This document shows positions 8,272 to 15,716 of a stretch of DNA of 64,000 bases, piece by piece; position 1 is the first letter of the stretch; the number at the start of each line of letters is the position of its first letter. The position numbers and the translations under genes are program-made. The stretch lies in contig NZ_AP028461.1 in the NCBI RefSeq assembly GCF_033097365.1, positions 6,386,001 through 6,450,000 of the forward strand. Direction: 5' to 3'. Source of the DNA: Actinoplanes sichuanensis. Its GTDB lineage: Bacteria; Actinomycetota; Actinomycetes; Mycobacteriales; Micromonosporaceae. Below the pieces are notes generated by a model, which ran no database searches, was not told the origin of the DNA, and saw only the letters and a program-made list of their open reading frames with translations.

Positions 8272-9038
8272 CAGGCGTCGGGCGGCTGAGCCATCGGCAG
8301 CAGCGTGCGGGAGCGGCCCGGGCGCGGGTAGGCCTCGGCCGCGGCGGCCAGACGGGCGGCGTGTTCGCGCTGCTTCTGCCAGTGGCCGTAGAGAGCGCCG
8401 CGCCGCGACAGCCGGTCCACCTCGCGGATCGTCTCCGGGTCGACGTCGCCGGGCGGGGCGTCGCGCCACGGCGTGCCGGGCAGCGGCATGAACGTGTGCG
8501 CATGGATTCGGGCGCCGAGATCGGCCAGCTCACGGGCCAGCCCGAGCGAGGCGTCGACATCCGCCCGCCCCTCCCCCGGCATCCCGAAGATCATGTCCAC
8601 GTTGATCCGGAAGCCCTCTTCGACGCCCAGGCGCACGGCACGGCGTACCTCCTCGGTGTCGTGCCCTCGTTTTGCCGCACCGAGAACCCGGTCCGAACCG
8701 GACTGCGCGCCCACGATGATGTTGTTGTTGGCGCAGTATTTCTTGACCAGCCGCAACGCGTCGCGGCTGACGTGCTCGGGGCGGATCTCGCTGGGGAACG
8801 AGCCGAAGAACACGCGCCCGTTCGGCCCGATACCCTCCTTGCAGGAGGCGAGCATCTCCTCGACGGCGGCCAGGTCCGGCTCCTCGGTCTGCGTCCCCCA
8901 GGAGAGCGCGGTCGGCGTGATGAACCGGACGTCACGCAGCCCACGCTCCCGCATCCGGTCGACGTGCCAGCGGATGCCAGCCAGGCTGCGGTGCCGGAAC
9001 TTCGCGGAGAACATGAACGGCGTCTGGCAGAACCGGCA
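8268..9038 (-). pseudogene. Radical SAM protein, 3' part, split by prophage insertion
   Basis: This is the C-terminal part of a radical SAM enzyme. It begins at the motif ACRFCQTPFMF, continues through a TIM-barrel-like region (FITPTALSWGT, GAQSGSDRVL, RINVDMIFGMPGEG, HAHTFMPLPGTPW) and ends QPPDAC. The first cysteine of the CX3CX2C cluster motif is missing because reading enters phage DNA at 9039. The preceding codons (LEITRGCIYAC) lie at the other end of the element, at 63969-64000. A GTG at 9060-9062 inside the phage end could still start a stub of 264 residues lacking the first cysteine, which should be inactive. The substrate is unknown; the family often has an N-terminal B12-binding domain, which would lie beyond the window. 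Confidence 0.9.
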
Positions 9039-9062
9039 CGCGTATTGACGTGGGATACCCAC
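9015..9062. other. attL: host/prophage left junction
   Basis: Host radical SAM sequence runs up to a CA dinucleotide at 9037-9038. From 9039 the sequence is phage. Read outside to core, the phage arm 9062-9039 begins GTGGGTATCCCACG and mirrors the arm at 63943-63968, agreeing at 16 of 24 positions. The 11-bp block cggcacgcgta (9034-9044) matches cggcaggcgta (63964-63974) except at the centre, as expected when host and phage carried different bases next to a shared core. Confidence 0.85.
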
Positions 9063-9143
9063 ATAGAAGCCGGGGCGGCTGACCTGGTGAAACAGAGAGG
9101 CCGCCCACCCTGCCCGAGCGGACGACCTCTCCAGATGCCCTGT

Positions 9144-9497
9144 CTACTGGCGCAGTAGTGGATCCCCCGCCTCCGGTTCCTGTCCCCGCCAGCCCCGCAT
9201 CCACCCGTTCAGCTCACCGCGACGGTAGAACTCCTGCCGGTCTGCGAGCAGTTGGTTGCCCACCAGGACCGAACCGGCGATCACGGACATGATCAGCAGG
9301 GTCGAGCCGACCAGCGCCAGGCGCCACTCGTGGTGGGCGAAGGCCCAGGCACTACTCCCGACCCCGGACAGCGCGGTGACGGCACAGAAGCCGGCCACGC
9401 CGCGGATCAGCCATCGAGGGCCGTGGGCCGACTCGGACATCTCGCCTGACGGTTGCAGGGCTCGTAACCGGCGATCCTCGCCGATGTGAATGGTCAT
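9144..9497 (-). CDS. Small two-span membrane protein, first gene inside attL
   Basis: A 117-residue protein starting MTIHIGEDRR at the ATG at 9495-9497, preceded by GGAGGGGAAGC. Two hydrophobic stretches are visible around residues 35-55 (GVAGFCAVTALSGVGS) and 65-85 (LVGSTLLIMSVIAGSVL). A charged tail with RREFYRR-like composition and GWMRGWRG follows. I do not recognise the family. Its place at the prophage edge, alone and pointing at attL, is typical of lysogenically expressed genes such as superinfection-exclusion factors, but that is only position-based inference. Confidence 0.6.
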   Translation of the reverse strand: MTIHIGEDRRLRALQPSGEMSESAHGPRWLIRGVAGFCAVTALSGVGSSAWAFAHHEWRLALVGSTLLIMSVIAGSVLVGNQLLADRQEFYRRGELNGWMRGWRGQEPEAGDPLLRQ

Positions 9498-9783
9498 GCT
9501 TCCCCTCCGTGGCCGCGCTGCTTCCCTCTGCCCTGCTACGCACCCCCCAGGGAAGCTGAAACTGCATTCTTGCTGCTCGGCGACCGTTTGGCTACCGCTC
9601 GTAGTGCTGCGGATCATCAATCGCATACCCGGCGGATACCCGCACCCGGAACGGCTGTCGATCGTTACCCGGCCCGCACAGGCCGCGTGAACGCCTGGTT
9701 AACGGCCGTCACGATTCGGACATCTCGGAGATCCGTTCGGTGGATTGAATCTTCATAAGTGACTAGTCGTACGGACTCATCAC
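9498..9783. other. Non-coding spacer between divergent genes
   Basis: These 286 bp separate the divergent genes at 9497 and 9784. The base composition falls toward AT near 9740-9790 (cttcataagtgactagtc), so promoters for both sides probably lie here. No gene or clear operator was recognised. Confidence 0.4.
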
Positions 9784-10062
9784 ATGATGAGTGCTGTCCT
9801 CAGCCGCATACCGACAAGATCACGTGTTGTCGACTGGTCCACTGTGGCTGCCAAGATTCGCCTGATGGGCGCACGCGAGATCGCCGACCGCCTGAATGTC
9901 TCTCGGCTACGCGCCCAGCAGATCATTCACAAGCGCGGGTTCCCGGAGCCGTACGCCGTCCTGGCGATGGGAAGCGTGTGGGCGGCCACAGACGTCGAAG
10001 AGTGGATCAAGGTTCACCGTCCCCACCTCGCTGAGGAAGCCGGAAAGCCGGAGGCCCCCTGA
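9784..10062 (+). CDS. AlpA/excisionase-like HTH protein
   Basis: Up to 92 residues. The core RLMGAREIADRLNVSRLRAQ is a MerR/AlpA-type helix-turn-helix followed by the wing FPEPYAVLAMGSVWAATDVE and EWIKVHRPH. Such small proteins act as excisionases or regulators. The conserved part starts near residue 27, and no ribosome-binding site marks 9784; a GTG at 9844 or ATG at 9865 may be the true start. A paralog lies at 20369-20584 on the other strand, sharing RLMGA-EI--RL, GFP-P/DFPTP, DVE-WI and RPH. Confidence 0.7.
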   Translation: MMSAVLSRIPTRSRVVDWSTVAAKIRLMGAREIADRLNVSRLRAQQIIHKRGFPEPYAVLAMGSVWAATDVEEWIKVHRPHLAEEAGKPEAP

Positions 10063-10068
10063 CGCGAC

Positions 10069-10100
10069 GAAGGCAGCCACCCGAACGGGGAGCTGCCTTC
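10069..10100. terminator. Hairpin terminator between convergent genes
   Basis: GAAGGCAGC (10069-10077) pairs with GCTGCCTTC (10092-10100) across a 14-base loop, just after the AlpA-like gene and before the end of the convergent XRE gene. There is no long T tract, so strength is uncertain. Confidence 0.5.
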
Positions 10101-10168
10101 ACCATTTGCAGATCTTCAGAGATCCGGAGCGTTCAGCCCTGATGCCTTCGGGCCCGGACGACACACCC

Positions 10169-10864
10169 TCAGTCGTTCGGCGGCCGGTCGTACTCTGCCA
10201 CCGTGGCGCGAGTCGCCGGAGCCAGATAATCGCACCTCCAGGGGCCGGTATTGACCTCACCGTCTTTGCCGTGCCCGACCCACTTGCCGGCCAGTCGTGC
10301 ACCGCTCGGATCCGCAACCAGCTGAATGCCGCCGACGTAGCGTTTGCCGCGGTAGTAGCCGGTCTTGTCGGTATCCTCGACCCACGTGCCGGTCAGAATG
10401 ACACCGTCGACCTGGAGGTCCATCCCCATGGTCGAGCTGGCCGAGTTGGGCAGGCTGCGCACGCTGACGGTGCCGCCGTCCTGCTGAAGTACGACGTAGT
10501 GCAACCCGGTGTACGTTTCCGAGCGCGACGACGAGAAGTACTCGTACCGGCTGACCCAGATCCCCGAGTAGTCGCTGGCTGGCGGTCGAGCGGGCACGGA
10601 GATGGGCGGGAAGCGAACTTCCAGGTCGTGACCACCGCGGCCGTCCTCGACCACCATGGCATTCTTGTCCGCCGGGAAGCCGAGCTGCTCGACCGGCAGG
10701 CCGAGGGCGGACTGGAGCTTCCGGACGTGGGCCGGCTGTGGGCGGCTGGGCTCGTCGTCCTCCCACCGCTGGACCGTCCGCCGAGACACCCCGAGGCGCT
10801 CGGCCATCTCTTCCTGAGTGAGGTTGCGAGCCACACGGGCGGCGACCAGAGCAAGGTTCGGCAT
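10169..10864 (-). CDS. XRE-family regulator with C-terminal ligand-like domain
   Basis: A 231-residue protein. Residues 1-62 are a Cro/CI-type helix-turn-helix (LTQEEMAERLGVSRRTVQRW). After a linker, residues about 95-225 form a beta-rich domain beginning SDYSGIWVSRYEYFSSSR and containing GTWVEDTDKTGYYRGKRYVG. This HTH-plus-beta-domain design is found in actinobacterial regulators of unknown ligand. The ATG at 10862-10864 fits the domain boundary. The upstream region holds direct repeats and a palindrome that may be its operators. It may be a lysogeny or transfer repressor. Confidence 0.75.
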   Translation of the reverse strand: MPNLALVAARVARNLTQEEMAERLGVSRRTVQRWEDDEPSRPQPAHVRKLQSALGLPVEQLGFPADKNAMVVEDGRGGHDLEVRFPPISVPARPPASDYSGIWVSRYEYFSSSRSETYTGLHYVVLQQDGGTVSVRSLPNSASSTMGMDLQVDGVILTGTWVEDTDKTGYYRGKRYVGGIQLVADPSGARLAGKWVGHGKDGEVNTGPWRCDYLAPATRATVAEYDRPPND

Positions 10865-10884
10865 TGATCGATGGTAGCGCTCAT

Positions 10885-10962
10885 GACGCCCGAATGTCGC
10901 CCTGCTTTCGCCGCCCTGACGCCCGAGATGTCGTCGTGGACATAGCGGTTGAGCAGGCTCAA
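10885..10962. promoter_or_regulatory. Direct repeats and palindrome upstream of the XRE gene
   Basis: gacgcccgaatgtcg at 10885-10899 recurs as gacgcccgagatgtcg at 10918-10933, 33 bp apart. A palindrome TTGAGC-AG-GCTCAA lies at 10949-10962. All are in the leader of the gene starting at 10864, so they are candidate autoregulatory operators. Confidence 0.45.
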
Positions 10963-11013
10963 TAGAGACATGAACCGCACGCAACCGACACGCCACCTCG
11001 GCCGGTCGCCGCC

Positions 11014-11238
11014 TCAAGTCATTGACCGACCGAGGTGGCGGTACACCGTCTTTCGCTCCAGGCCCAACTCCCGGGCCATGTACGCGATCGGCACGCCATC
11101 TCGATCCGGGTCGACAACTGCTGCCAGCGCCTCGCGGTACTCCGCCTCGGCACGTTCAACCTGACGGTGCAGGTCGACCACCCGCTGAATCCGAGCAGCC
11201 GCGTCTTCGTCAGGCGGACTGTATCTCGGCTTCGGCAC
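11014..11238 (-). CDS. Small HTH protein
   Basis: A 74-residue protein from the GTG at 11236-11238 (VPKPRYSPPDED). A helical first half (AAARIQRVVDLHRQVERAEA) is followed by a resolvase-like helix-turn-helix PIAYMARELGLERKTVYRHL. A TTG at 11268 would add ten residues but has no better ribosome-binding site. It sits between the XRE gene and the promoter of the plus-strand operon, whose repeated GTTCCCAAGTG sites may be its targets; that is inference. Confidence 0.6.
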   Translation of the reverse strand: MPKPRYSPPDEDAAARIQRVVDLHRQVERAEAEYREALAAVVDPDRDGVPIAYMARELGLERKTVYRHLGRSMT

Positions 11239-11260
11239 GCGCTGAGAATACCCGTTCGGT

Positions 11261-11390
11261 GTTCCCAAGTGTCACATCCCTTCAGGTAGGTCGCGTCACG
11301 ATCTTTAAGTGTGGACATCGTAAACATGCTCCCACTTGACACGCAATCCCCGCGGGGCTAGCTTCGGTCTAAGCGTTCCCAAGTGACACA
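11261..11390. promoter_or_regulatory. Promoter and repeated operator-like sites for the plus-strand operon
   Basis: TTGACA (11336-11341), a 17-bp spacer and TAGCTT (11359-11364) form a good sigma70-type promoter pointing at the operon that begins at 11463. The 11-bp direct repeat gttcccaagtg occurs at 11261-11271 and 11375-11385, each followed by a TCACA- or ACACA-type end. An inverted relative, cccacttgacac, overlaps the -35 box at 11332-11343. The sites bracket the promoter, as repressor operators would. Confidence 0.6.
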
Positions 11391-11462
11391 CAAACGCGAA
11401 GCGGCCCCCGGCGGTGCTGGAACACCGACCGAGGGCCTGATCAGGACCACTAGGAGGTCCCC

Positions 11463-11624
11463 GTGCAGCGTACTGCCCCTTTCCCTGACCCCGAGCCGTT
11501 GAGCGAGGACGACCTCAAGGCGTGGACGCTCAGCCAGATTCAGGCACCGGCCGTTACGCCGGATGACTACCGCCTGCGGGCGATCCTCAACGACCTCCTG
11601 ACCGAGTGGGAGGACCAGTCGTGA
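11463..11624 (+). CDS. Small protein, first gene of transfer-like operon
   Basis: A 53-residue acidic protein with GTG start and AGGAGG nine bases upstream. It opens VQRTAPFPDPEPLSEDDLKA and includes VTPDDYRLRAILNDLLTEWE. Family unknown. Its stop overlaps the next start. Confidence 0.6.
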   Translation: MQRTAPFPDPEPLSEDDLKAWTLSQIQAPAVTPDDYRLRAILNDLLTEWEDQS

Positions 11625-11752
11625 GCTGGCGACGGAGCAAGACGAACGCGACCGAGATCCGCACCCTGCGCCGGCAGCGCGACCAGCTGCGTCGTGAGCA
11701 GGATGCCCGAATCGCCCTGCTGGCGCGCGCCTCGCGGACGGTGACGCCGTGA
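11621..11752 (+). CDS. Small basic helical protein
   Basis: A 43-residue Arg-rich protein (TEIRTLRRQRDQLRREQDAR), predicted as one charged helix. It overlaps both neighbours through GTGA junctions, which supports translation. Function unknown. Confidence 0.5.
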   Translation: MSWRRSKTNATEIRTLRRQRDQLRREQDARIALLARASRTVTP

Positions 11753-11943
11753 ACTTCCTCCACAAGGTGATGCGGTTCTGCCTGGGCCTGGCGTTCGTCG
11801 GGATCTTCGTGGGCGGGACGGCGATGCGCACCGGCAACGTCCCGATGGGCAACGCGTCGCTGGTGATCCTGCTCGGCACGCTCGTCCTCGCCTGCCTGAC
11901 CGCCGGCGCGTACCGGCTGCTGGAGGTGTTCGGCCGTGGCTGA
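11749..11943 (+). CDS. Small two-span membrane protein
   Basis: A 64-residue protein with two membrane segments: VMRFCLGLAFVGIFVGGTAM and SLVILLGTLVLACLTAGAY. It overlaps the previous gene by GTGA. Small membrane proteins beside TraB-type translocases in actinomycete elements are often spread (Spd) proteins, so that role is possible. Confidence 0.6.
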   Translation: MNFLHKVMRFCLGLAFVGIFVGGTAMRTGNVPMGNASLVILLGTLVLACLTAGAYRLLEVFGRG

Positions 11944-12049
11944 CACCCTGTCCGTCGCCCTGCGCCTGGCCCTGCTCGCCGTGATCGACGTGGCCTCGAT
12001 CGGCCTCCTGGCCGCGGCCACCTATTACGGCCTGGGGGCGGTGCTGTGA
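11936..12049 (+). CDS. Small one-span membrane protein
   Basis: A 37-residue protein from the GTG at 11936 (VADTLSVALRLALL), almost wholly hydrophobic. It overlaps its neighbours by 8 bp upstream and by GTGA downstream. Function unknown. Confidence 0.5.
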   Translation: MADTLSVALRLALLAVIDVASIGLLAAATYYGLGAVL

Positions 12050-12213
12050 ACCTCGCCCTCTGGCTCCTGATCGTCCTCGGCCCGTTCCTGGCCGTCGGCG
12101 CCGTCGGGCTGCCCGCGTTCCTGCAGTGGCCGGTCCCCGCTTCGACCCGACCCCGTTCCCCGCGCCCGGTGTTCGCTGGCGCGCCCTACCCGGCCGGAGG
12201 TGCCCGGTGGTGA
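12046..12213 (+). CDS. Small membrane protein with Pro-rich tail
   Basis: A 55-residue protein: one membrane segment (LWLLIVLGPFLAVGAVGLPA) and a Pro/Arg-rich tail (PASTRPRSPRPVF). GTGA overlap with the previous gene. Function unknown. Confidence 0.5.
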   Translation: MNLALWLLIVLGPFLAVGAVGLPAFLQWPVPASTRPRSPRPVFAGAPYPAGGARW

Positions 12214-12662
12214 TCCGCACGCTCGACAAGAAGCGCCTCGCCGAGGCGGCCGTGTGGCAGCGCAAGGCCGACGACGCGGCACGGCTGCTGAAGACGGAGA
12301 CCGATGAGCGGCGGCGGTACCTGCTGCAGCTCGGTGTCGACGAGTGGGGCCGCAAGGCCAAGGCCCACCGCGGCCTGTCGCCGTCCGAGGTCCGGGTGGT
12401 CACGGTGTCGGCGACTAGTGCCGGGTTCTCCTCGCTGTTCCTGGTCCCGCCGGCGCTGGCCGGATGGGCGGACGTGTCGGCGCCGATGGTGGCCGGTGGG
12501 ATCGCCTTCCCGGTGGTGGTGTTCTCGCTCGGCTGGACGCTGAAGAACGTCGTGGCCCGCTGGGACGCCCGGCGCGCCGGTCTGGACTCACGGGCGGGTG
12601 AGCTGATGGTCCTGGCGGCCGAGCGTCAGGAGCAGGCCAGGGTCCGGGCGGTGTCGCGATGA
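12207..12662 (+). CDS. Membrane protein with charged N-terminal helix
   Basis: A 151-residue protein. Residues 1-60 are a charged coiled-coil-like region (KKRLAEAAVWQRKADDAARL). Two hydrophobic segments lie near residues 70-115 (GFSSLFLVPPALAGWADV and GGIAFPVVVFSLGWTL). The C-terminus is charged. The tandem GTGGTG at 12207 has GGAGG upstream. Family not recognised; position suggests a transfer or spread accessory protein. Confidence 0.6.
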   Translation: MVIRTLDKKRLAEAAVWQRKADDAARLLKTETDERRRYLLQLGVDEWGRKAKAHRGLSPSEVRVVTVSATSAGFSSLFLVPPALAGWADVSAPMVAGGIAFPVVVFSLGWTLKNVVARWDARRAGLDSRAGELMVLAAERQEQARVRAVSR

Positions 12663-12898
12663 CCAAGCACACCTGTAACGGCGGCCGTGGGCCGGCCTTC
12701 GGCAAGAAGACGCCGGGTTGCCCCCGCTGCGACGAACTGCTGGGCGGTGCGGCTCCACGTCAGCTCGGCTGGGTCGAGCGCAAGAGGCGCCGTGAGTCTG
12801 ACGAGCAGCTCAGCCGGGAGGCGCTCAACGATCACTTCAACAGTGCCGGGCACCGCTCGGGTAGGTGCGGACCGGTCTGCACCTTTGGGGACTGGTGA
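12659..12898 (+). CDS. Small Cys-rich putative zinc-binding protein
   Basis: A 79-residue basic protein with CNGGRGPAFGKKTPGCPRC near the start and GRCGPVC near the end, so four or more cysteines could bind zinc. It overlaps its neighbours by ATGA and GTGA. Similar short CxxxGxG...CPRC proteins are common in actinomycete elements; function unknown. Confidence 0.6.
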   Translation: MTKHTCNGGRGPAFGKKTPGCPRCDELLGGAAPRQLGWVERKRRRESDEQLSREALNDHFNSAGHRSGRCGPVCTFGDW

Positions 12899-14097
12899 GC
12901 GCGATGACGAACGCTGATCTGCTCGGCTTCTGGGCCGATTACGGCGCGTTGGCGCTGCTCACCGCCGGACTCTGCGGGGTCTCCGCCCTGATCGCGATGG
13001 TCGCCTGGGCTCGCCACACGATGCGGCCGCTGCGCCCGATCGCCCTCGCGGTGAGCATGAACCTGGCGCTGCTGCTGAACGCCGAGGGCATGTGGGTCAT
13101 CGCGACGGCCAAGACCGGGCTGAATCTGCCGCCGCTGTTCGCGGTGCTGGTGTTCGCGGTGTTCGAGATCTGCTTCCTGACCGCGACGAGCCTGGCGGCG
13201 GAGCAGTACCGGCGGACCTCGGTCTACCGGCCGGACGGCACGGTCGCCTCCCCCGGCCACCCGGGTCACATGTTGTACGTGGCCGCGCTGATCGCCGTCC
13301 TGTCCGGCGTGGTGGTGGCGAGCAATGCGCACTCCCGTACGGAGGTGCTGCTGCGCCTGGCGGTGCCGTGCGTGATCTTCCTGATGTGGTGGGCGGCGCT
13401 CACCGCGGCCGGGCAGCGGCACACCCGTTCCCGGTTCGCCTACTCGCCACGCCGGCTGGCCGAGCGGTGGGGCTGGCTGATTCCGGACGAGGACCCGGAC
13501 CTGATCGCGATGGCGGCGGCCCGGCAGGTTCATCGAATGGTGGTCGCCTATCAGCGGGCCACCGGCAAGGGTCTGCTGGCGCGGTGGGGCAAGTCCCGGC
13601 TGCGCAAGGATGCCCGGACGGCGAGCGAGCAGGTCGTCGAGCGGGTGCACGCCCAGCTGTCCCGGATCGACGCGGTCATGAACCTGCTCGGTCCGTCCCC
13701 GCTCGGCGCCGACGAGGCCGAGATGGAACAGCGACGAGCGGAAGTCCCTGCTCGGCCTCTCCCCCGGCCTGCTCTTCCGGCGTCGCGTGCGGCGTCGCAA
13801 CGGGCCGCCCGCCGGCGGTACCGCAGCCTGCGCCGGGCGGTATGTGCGACGCATCCGGTCCGGGTGATCGCCCCTGCTCCGGAGGTCCGGCCCGACCCCC
13901 GGTCGACGACCGAGCGGGACACCGTCATCCGGGCGCTGAAGGCGCAGATGCCGTCGCTGAAGCAGACCGAGATCGCGCACCTGGTGGCAACCACAGAACC
14001 CACCGTCCGGAGGGCTCTGCGACGAGCTGTCAACGCCGGGCCGACGACCCGAGCCAACGGCAGGAAGCCCGATTTGGCATCGGAAGGGGTGCGGTGA
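12895..14097 (+). CDS. DUF2637/SpdB-like membrane protein with C-terminal HTH
   Basis: A 400-residue protein from the GTG at 12895 (overlap GTGA). Four membrane segments fall in residues about 10-165, including GLCGVSALIAMVAWA, LPPLFAVLVFAVFEICFLTA and VPCVIFLMWWAALTA. A long cytoplasmic helical region follows. The last 60 residues contain LKQTEIAHLVATTEPTVRRA, a helix-turn-helix. This is the DUF2637-like protein that usually precedes the FtsK/TraB translocase in actinomycete AICEs. It may help spread DNA between hyphal compartments or tether DNA to the membrane. Confidence 0.72.
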   Translation: MSAMTNADLLGFWADYGALALLTAGLCGVSALIAMVAWARHTMRPLRPIALAVSMNLALLLNAEGMWVIATAKTGLNLPPLFAVLVFAVFEICFLTATSLAAEQYRRTSVYRPDGTVASPGHPGHMLYVAALIAVLSGVVVASNAHSRTEVLLRLAVPCVIFLMWWAALTAAGQRHTRSRFAYSPRRLAERWGWLIPDEDPDLIAMAAARQVHRMVVAYQRATGKGLLARWGKSRLRKDARTASEQVVERVHAQLSRIDAVMNLLGPSPLGADEAEMEQRRAEVPARPLPRPALPASRAASQRAARRRYRSLRRAVCATHPVRVIAPAPEVRPDPRSTTERDTVIRALKAQMPSLKQTEIAHLVATTEPTVRRALRRAVNAGPTTRANGRKPDLASEGVR

Positions 14098-14255
14098 TGG
14101 CGACGAAGAAGCAGCTCGACAGGGCCCGCGACCGGGTCCAGGCGGCGGGTGACCGGATGGAGTCCGACGCCAGGCTCGGCCAGGACGCGGCCCAAGGACG
14201 CGACGAGCACCGGAGTGCGGTGGCTGACTTCCGCAGGCTGCGGGGCTGGCGATGA
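14097..14255 (+). CDS. Small basic helical protein
   Basis: A 52-residue protein (MATKKQLDRARDRVQAAGDR), charged and probably helical, overlapping its neighbours as TGATG and ATGA. Function unknown. Confidence 0.5.
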   Translation: MATKKQLDRARDRVQAAGDRMESDARLGQDAAQGRDEHRSAVADFRRLRGWR

Positions 14256-14386
14256 ACGCCGGGCAGGGCTGCCGGGACGGCCGGCGCCGCCCCTACGAGG
14301 AACGGCTGGAGCGCAAGGACCGGGCGCGGCATGAGCTGCGCGGCAAGCAGATGAAGGACGCCAAGAACTGGCCGTCAGTGGCCTGA
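14252..14386 (+). CDS. Small Arg/Lys-rich protein
   Basis: A 44-residue protein (MNAGQGCRDGRRRPYEERLE). The strong positive charge suggests nucleic-acid contact. ATGA overlap with the previous gene. Function unknown. Confidence 0.45.
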   Translation: MNAGQGCRDGRRRPYEERLERKDRARHELRGKQMKDAKNWPSVA

Positions 14387-14403
14387 CCAGGGAGGAGATT
14401 GCG

Positions 14404-14571
14404 ATGAGCAGCTGGGAGAAGCGGCACGACCGCCTACAGCAGGAGTGGTCGGTCAAGAAGCTGCGCGACGAGGGCCGCCGCGACACGGTCATGGGGATCT
14501 CGCCGGAGATGGATCAGCGCGTCAAGAACGCCCTGCGGCGGGTGGCGCGCAAGGAGAAGGCCGAGTCCTGA
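14404..14571 (+). CDS. Small basic protein
   Basis: A 55-residue protein (MSSWEKRHDRLQQEWSVKKL) with GGAGGAG upstream of its ATG. Helical and charged; function unknown. Confidence 0.5.
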   Translation: MSSWEKRHDRLQQEWSVKKLRDEGRRDTVMGISPEMDQRVKNALRRVARKEKAES

Positions 14572-14646
14572 CGGCCCCGTGCCCCATCGGCCCAGGTCGG
14601 TGCGGGTGCGGAGTCGCCAGGGTGGCGGCAGAGAAGGAGATCCCCG

Positions 14647-14811
14647 ATGGGTTTGTTCGGTAAGCCGACCGCAGCGCAAAAACGCCGGCGGGACGCGGAG
14701 TACAACGCCTGGGCGACGGCGACCAACGCCCAGCTCGACGAGGAGTTGCGCGGAATCGAGGACGCTCACGCGAAGTACGACCAGGCGCAGCAGCGCAAGA
14801 ACAAGCGCTGA
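14647..14811 (+). CDS. Small protein with MGLFG start
   Basis: A 54-residue protein opening MGLFGKPTAAQKRRRDAEY, preceded by GAAGGAGA. The first five residues match those of the gene at 15458. Helical and charged; function unknown. Confidence 0.5.
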   Translation: MGLFGKPTAAQKRRRDAEYNAWATATNAQLDEELRGIEDAHAKYDQAQQRKNKR

Positions 14812-14887
14812 CGGCTTCCGTGGGCTCCCTGCCCCCGGTGGGGCGCCCGTGGTGGCCGTCAGGGTGACGGCGAGGGGAGGAAAGGCA

Positions 14888-15043
14888 ATGCAGCGAGGTG
14901 GAGTGGCGCACGACTACGGCACACCGGAGTGGAACAAGGCGTACGCCCGTTCGGCGAAGGCGATCGAGGACGCTCTGAAGCGGTCCCGGCAGCCGGCCCG
15001 CGAGGACGACAAGGGCTCCGACAAGGGCAAGGGGCGCCGCTGA
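14888..15043 (+). CDS. Small basic protein
   Basis: A 51-residue protein (MQRGGVAHDYGTPEWNKAYA) ending in a Lys/Asp-rich tail, preceded by GGGGAGGAAAGG. Function unknown. Confidence 0.5.
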   Translation: MQRGGVAHDYGTPEWNKAYARSAKAIEDALKRSRQPAREDDKGSDKGKGRR

Positions 15044-15044
15044 C

Positions 15045-15197
15045 ATGGCCAAGACGGTGACGGAGATGGACGACGACGGCCGGATCGTCAGCCACAAGCC
15101 GACCCGGCACCAGCGCAAGTCGGCCGAGCGGCTGATCCCGTGGACGGCCGGCCCGCAGACGCGCTGGCAGAAGTTCGTGCGCAAGGCGGTGGGCTGA
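15045..15197 (+). CDS. Small basic protein
   Basis: A 50-residue protein (MAKTVTEMDDDGRIVSHKPT) with basic C-terminus WQKFVRKAVG, starting one base after the previous stop. Function unknown. Confidence 0.45.
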   Translation: MAKTVTEMDDDGRIVSHKPTRHQRKSAERLIPWTAGPQTRWQKFVRKAVG

Positions 15198-15198
15198 C

Positions 15199-15318
15199 GT
15201 GCGCGATCGGATGGGACGCACGCTCAGCCGCGCCGAGCAGGACGAGATCAAGCGCATGAACAGCGAGAACGCCGCCGAGGCCCAGCGCCGGGCGGCCGAC
15301 CGGAAGGGGAAGCGGTGA
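15199..15318 (+). CDS. Very small charged protein
   Basis: A 39-residue protein from a GTG (VRDRMGRTLSRAEQDEIKRM). It overlaps the next start as TGATG. Function unknown and existence less certain. Confidence 0.4.
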   Translation: MRDRMGRTLSRAEQDEIKRMNSENAAEAQRRAADRKGKR

Positions 15319-15458
15319 TGGCGAAGGACAACAAGGTGGTCACGTACCGCAGCGGCAAGGGCGGCGAGGCGATGACGACAGCGACGAATAGGCAGGTCAA
15401 GGAGTTGCGGGACGCCGGCGCGCTGGTCGCCGTGCGGCGGGTTCGGGGGCGTAGCTGA
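15318..15458 (+). CDS. Small protein
   Basis: A 46-residue protein (MAKDNKVVTYRSGKGGEAMT) joined to both neighbours by TGATG overlaps. Function unknown. Confidence 0.45.
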   Translation: MAKDNKVVTYRSGKGGEAMTTATNRQVKELRDAGALVAVRRVRGRS

Positions 15459-15643
15459 TGGGCTTGTTCGGCAGCAAGACGACCACGACCCGCGCTGATG
15501 GCGTGACGGTCGCCGAGACGCGCTCGAAGACGAAGGTCACCTATCCCAACGGCGACTTCGAGACCACCGACAAGAAGACGGGCCGTCAGGAGTCCTGGGC
15601 GAAGATCCGCCCGGACGGCAAGCGTGAGCGGGACGGCAAGTAA
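15458..15643 (+). CDS. Small beta-rich protein with MGLFG start
   Basis: A 61-residue protein (MGLFGSKTTTTRADGVTVAE) of alternating strands with a basic end. It shares its first residues with the gene at 14647. It is the last gene before the ftsK leader hairpin. Function unknown. Confidence 0.5.
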   Translation: MGLFGSKTTTTRADGVTVAETRSKTKVTYPNGDFETTDKKTGRQESWAKIRPDGKRERDGK

Positions 15644-15655
15644 CAGCAGCTCAGC

Positions 15656-15688
15656 GGGCGCGTACGAGATTCCGCCTCGTACGCGCCC
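15656..15688. promoter_or_regulatory. Perfect 13-bp hairpin in the ftsK/traB leader
   Basis: GGGCGCGTACGAG (15656-15668) pairs perfectly with CTCGTACGCGCCC (15676-15688) over a 7-base loop, 28 bp before the translocase ATG. There is no T tract, so it may be an attenuator, an RNA processing site or an operator rather than a simple terminator. A 13-bp repeat, CAGCAGCTCAGCG, abuts it at 15644-15656 and recurs at 17877-17889 on the far side of the gene. Confidence 0.6.
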
Positions 15689-15716
15689 CTAACCCCTGCA
15701 CGAGGGAGAGACCAGC

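Noticed and set aside
6760..8469. A 569-codon form of the nucleotidyltransferase
   Set aside because: The extra N-terminus is antisense to the quinone-oxidoreductase gene and repeats; the ATG at 7524 has an ideal ribosome-binding site.
7809..9158. A 449-codon plus-strand open frame with 14-residue repeats
   Set aside because: The repeats are just the 42-bp minisatellite; the rest is antisense to the radical SAM remnant.
15656..15688. The ftsK leader hairpin as a rho-independent terminator
   Set aside because: There is no T run after either arm, and the next gene starts 28 bp later, so a plain terminator is not the best reading.
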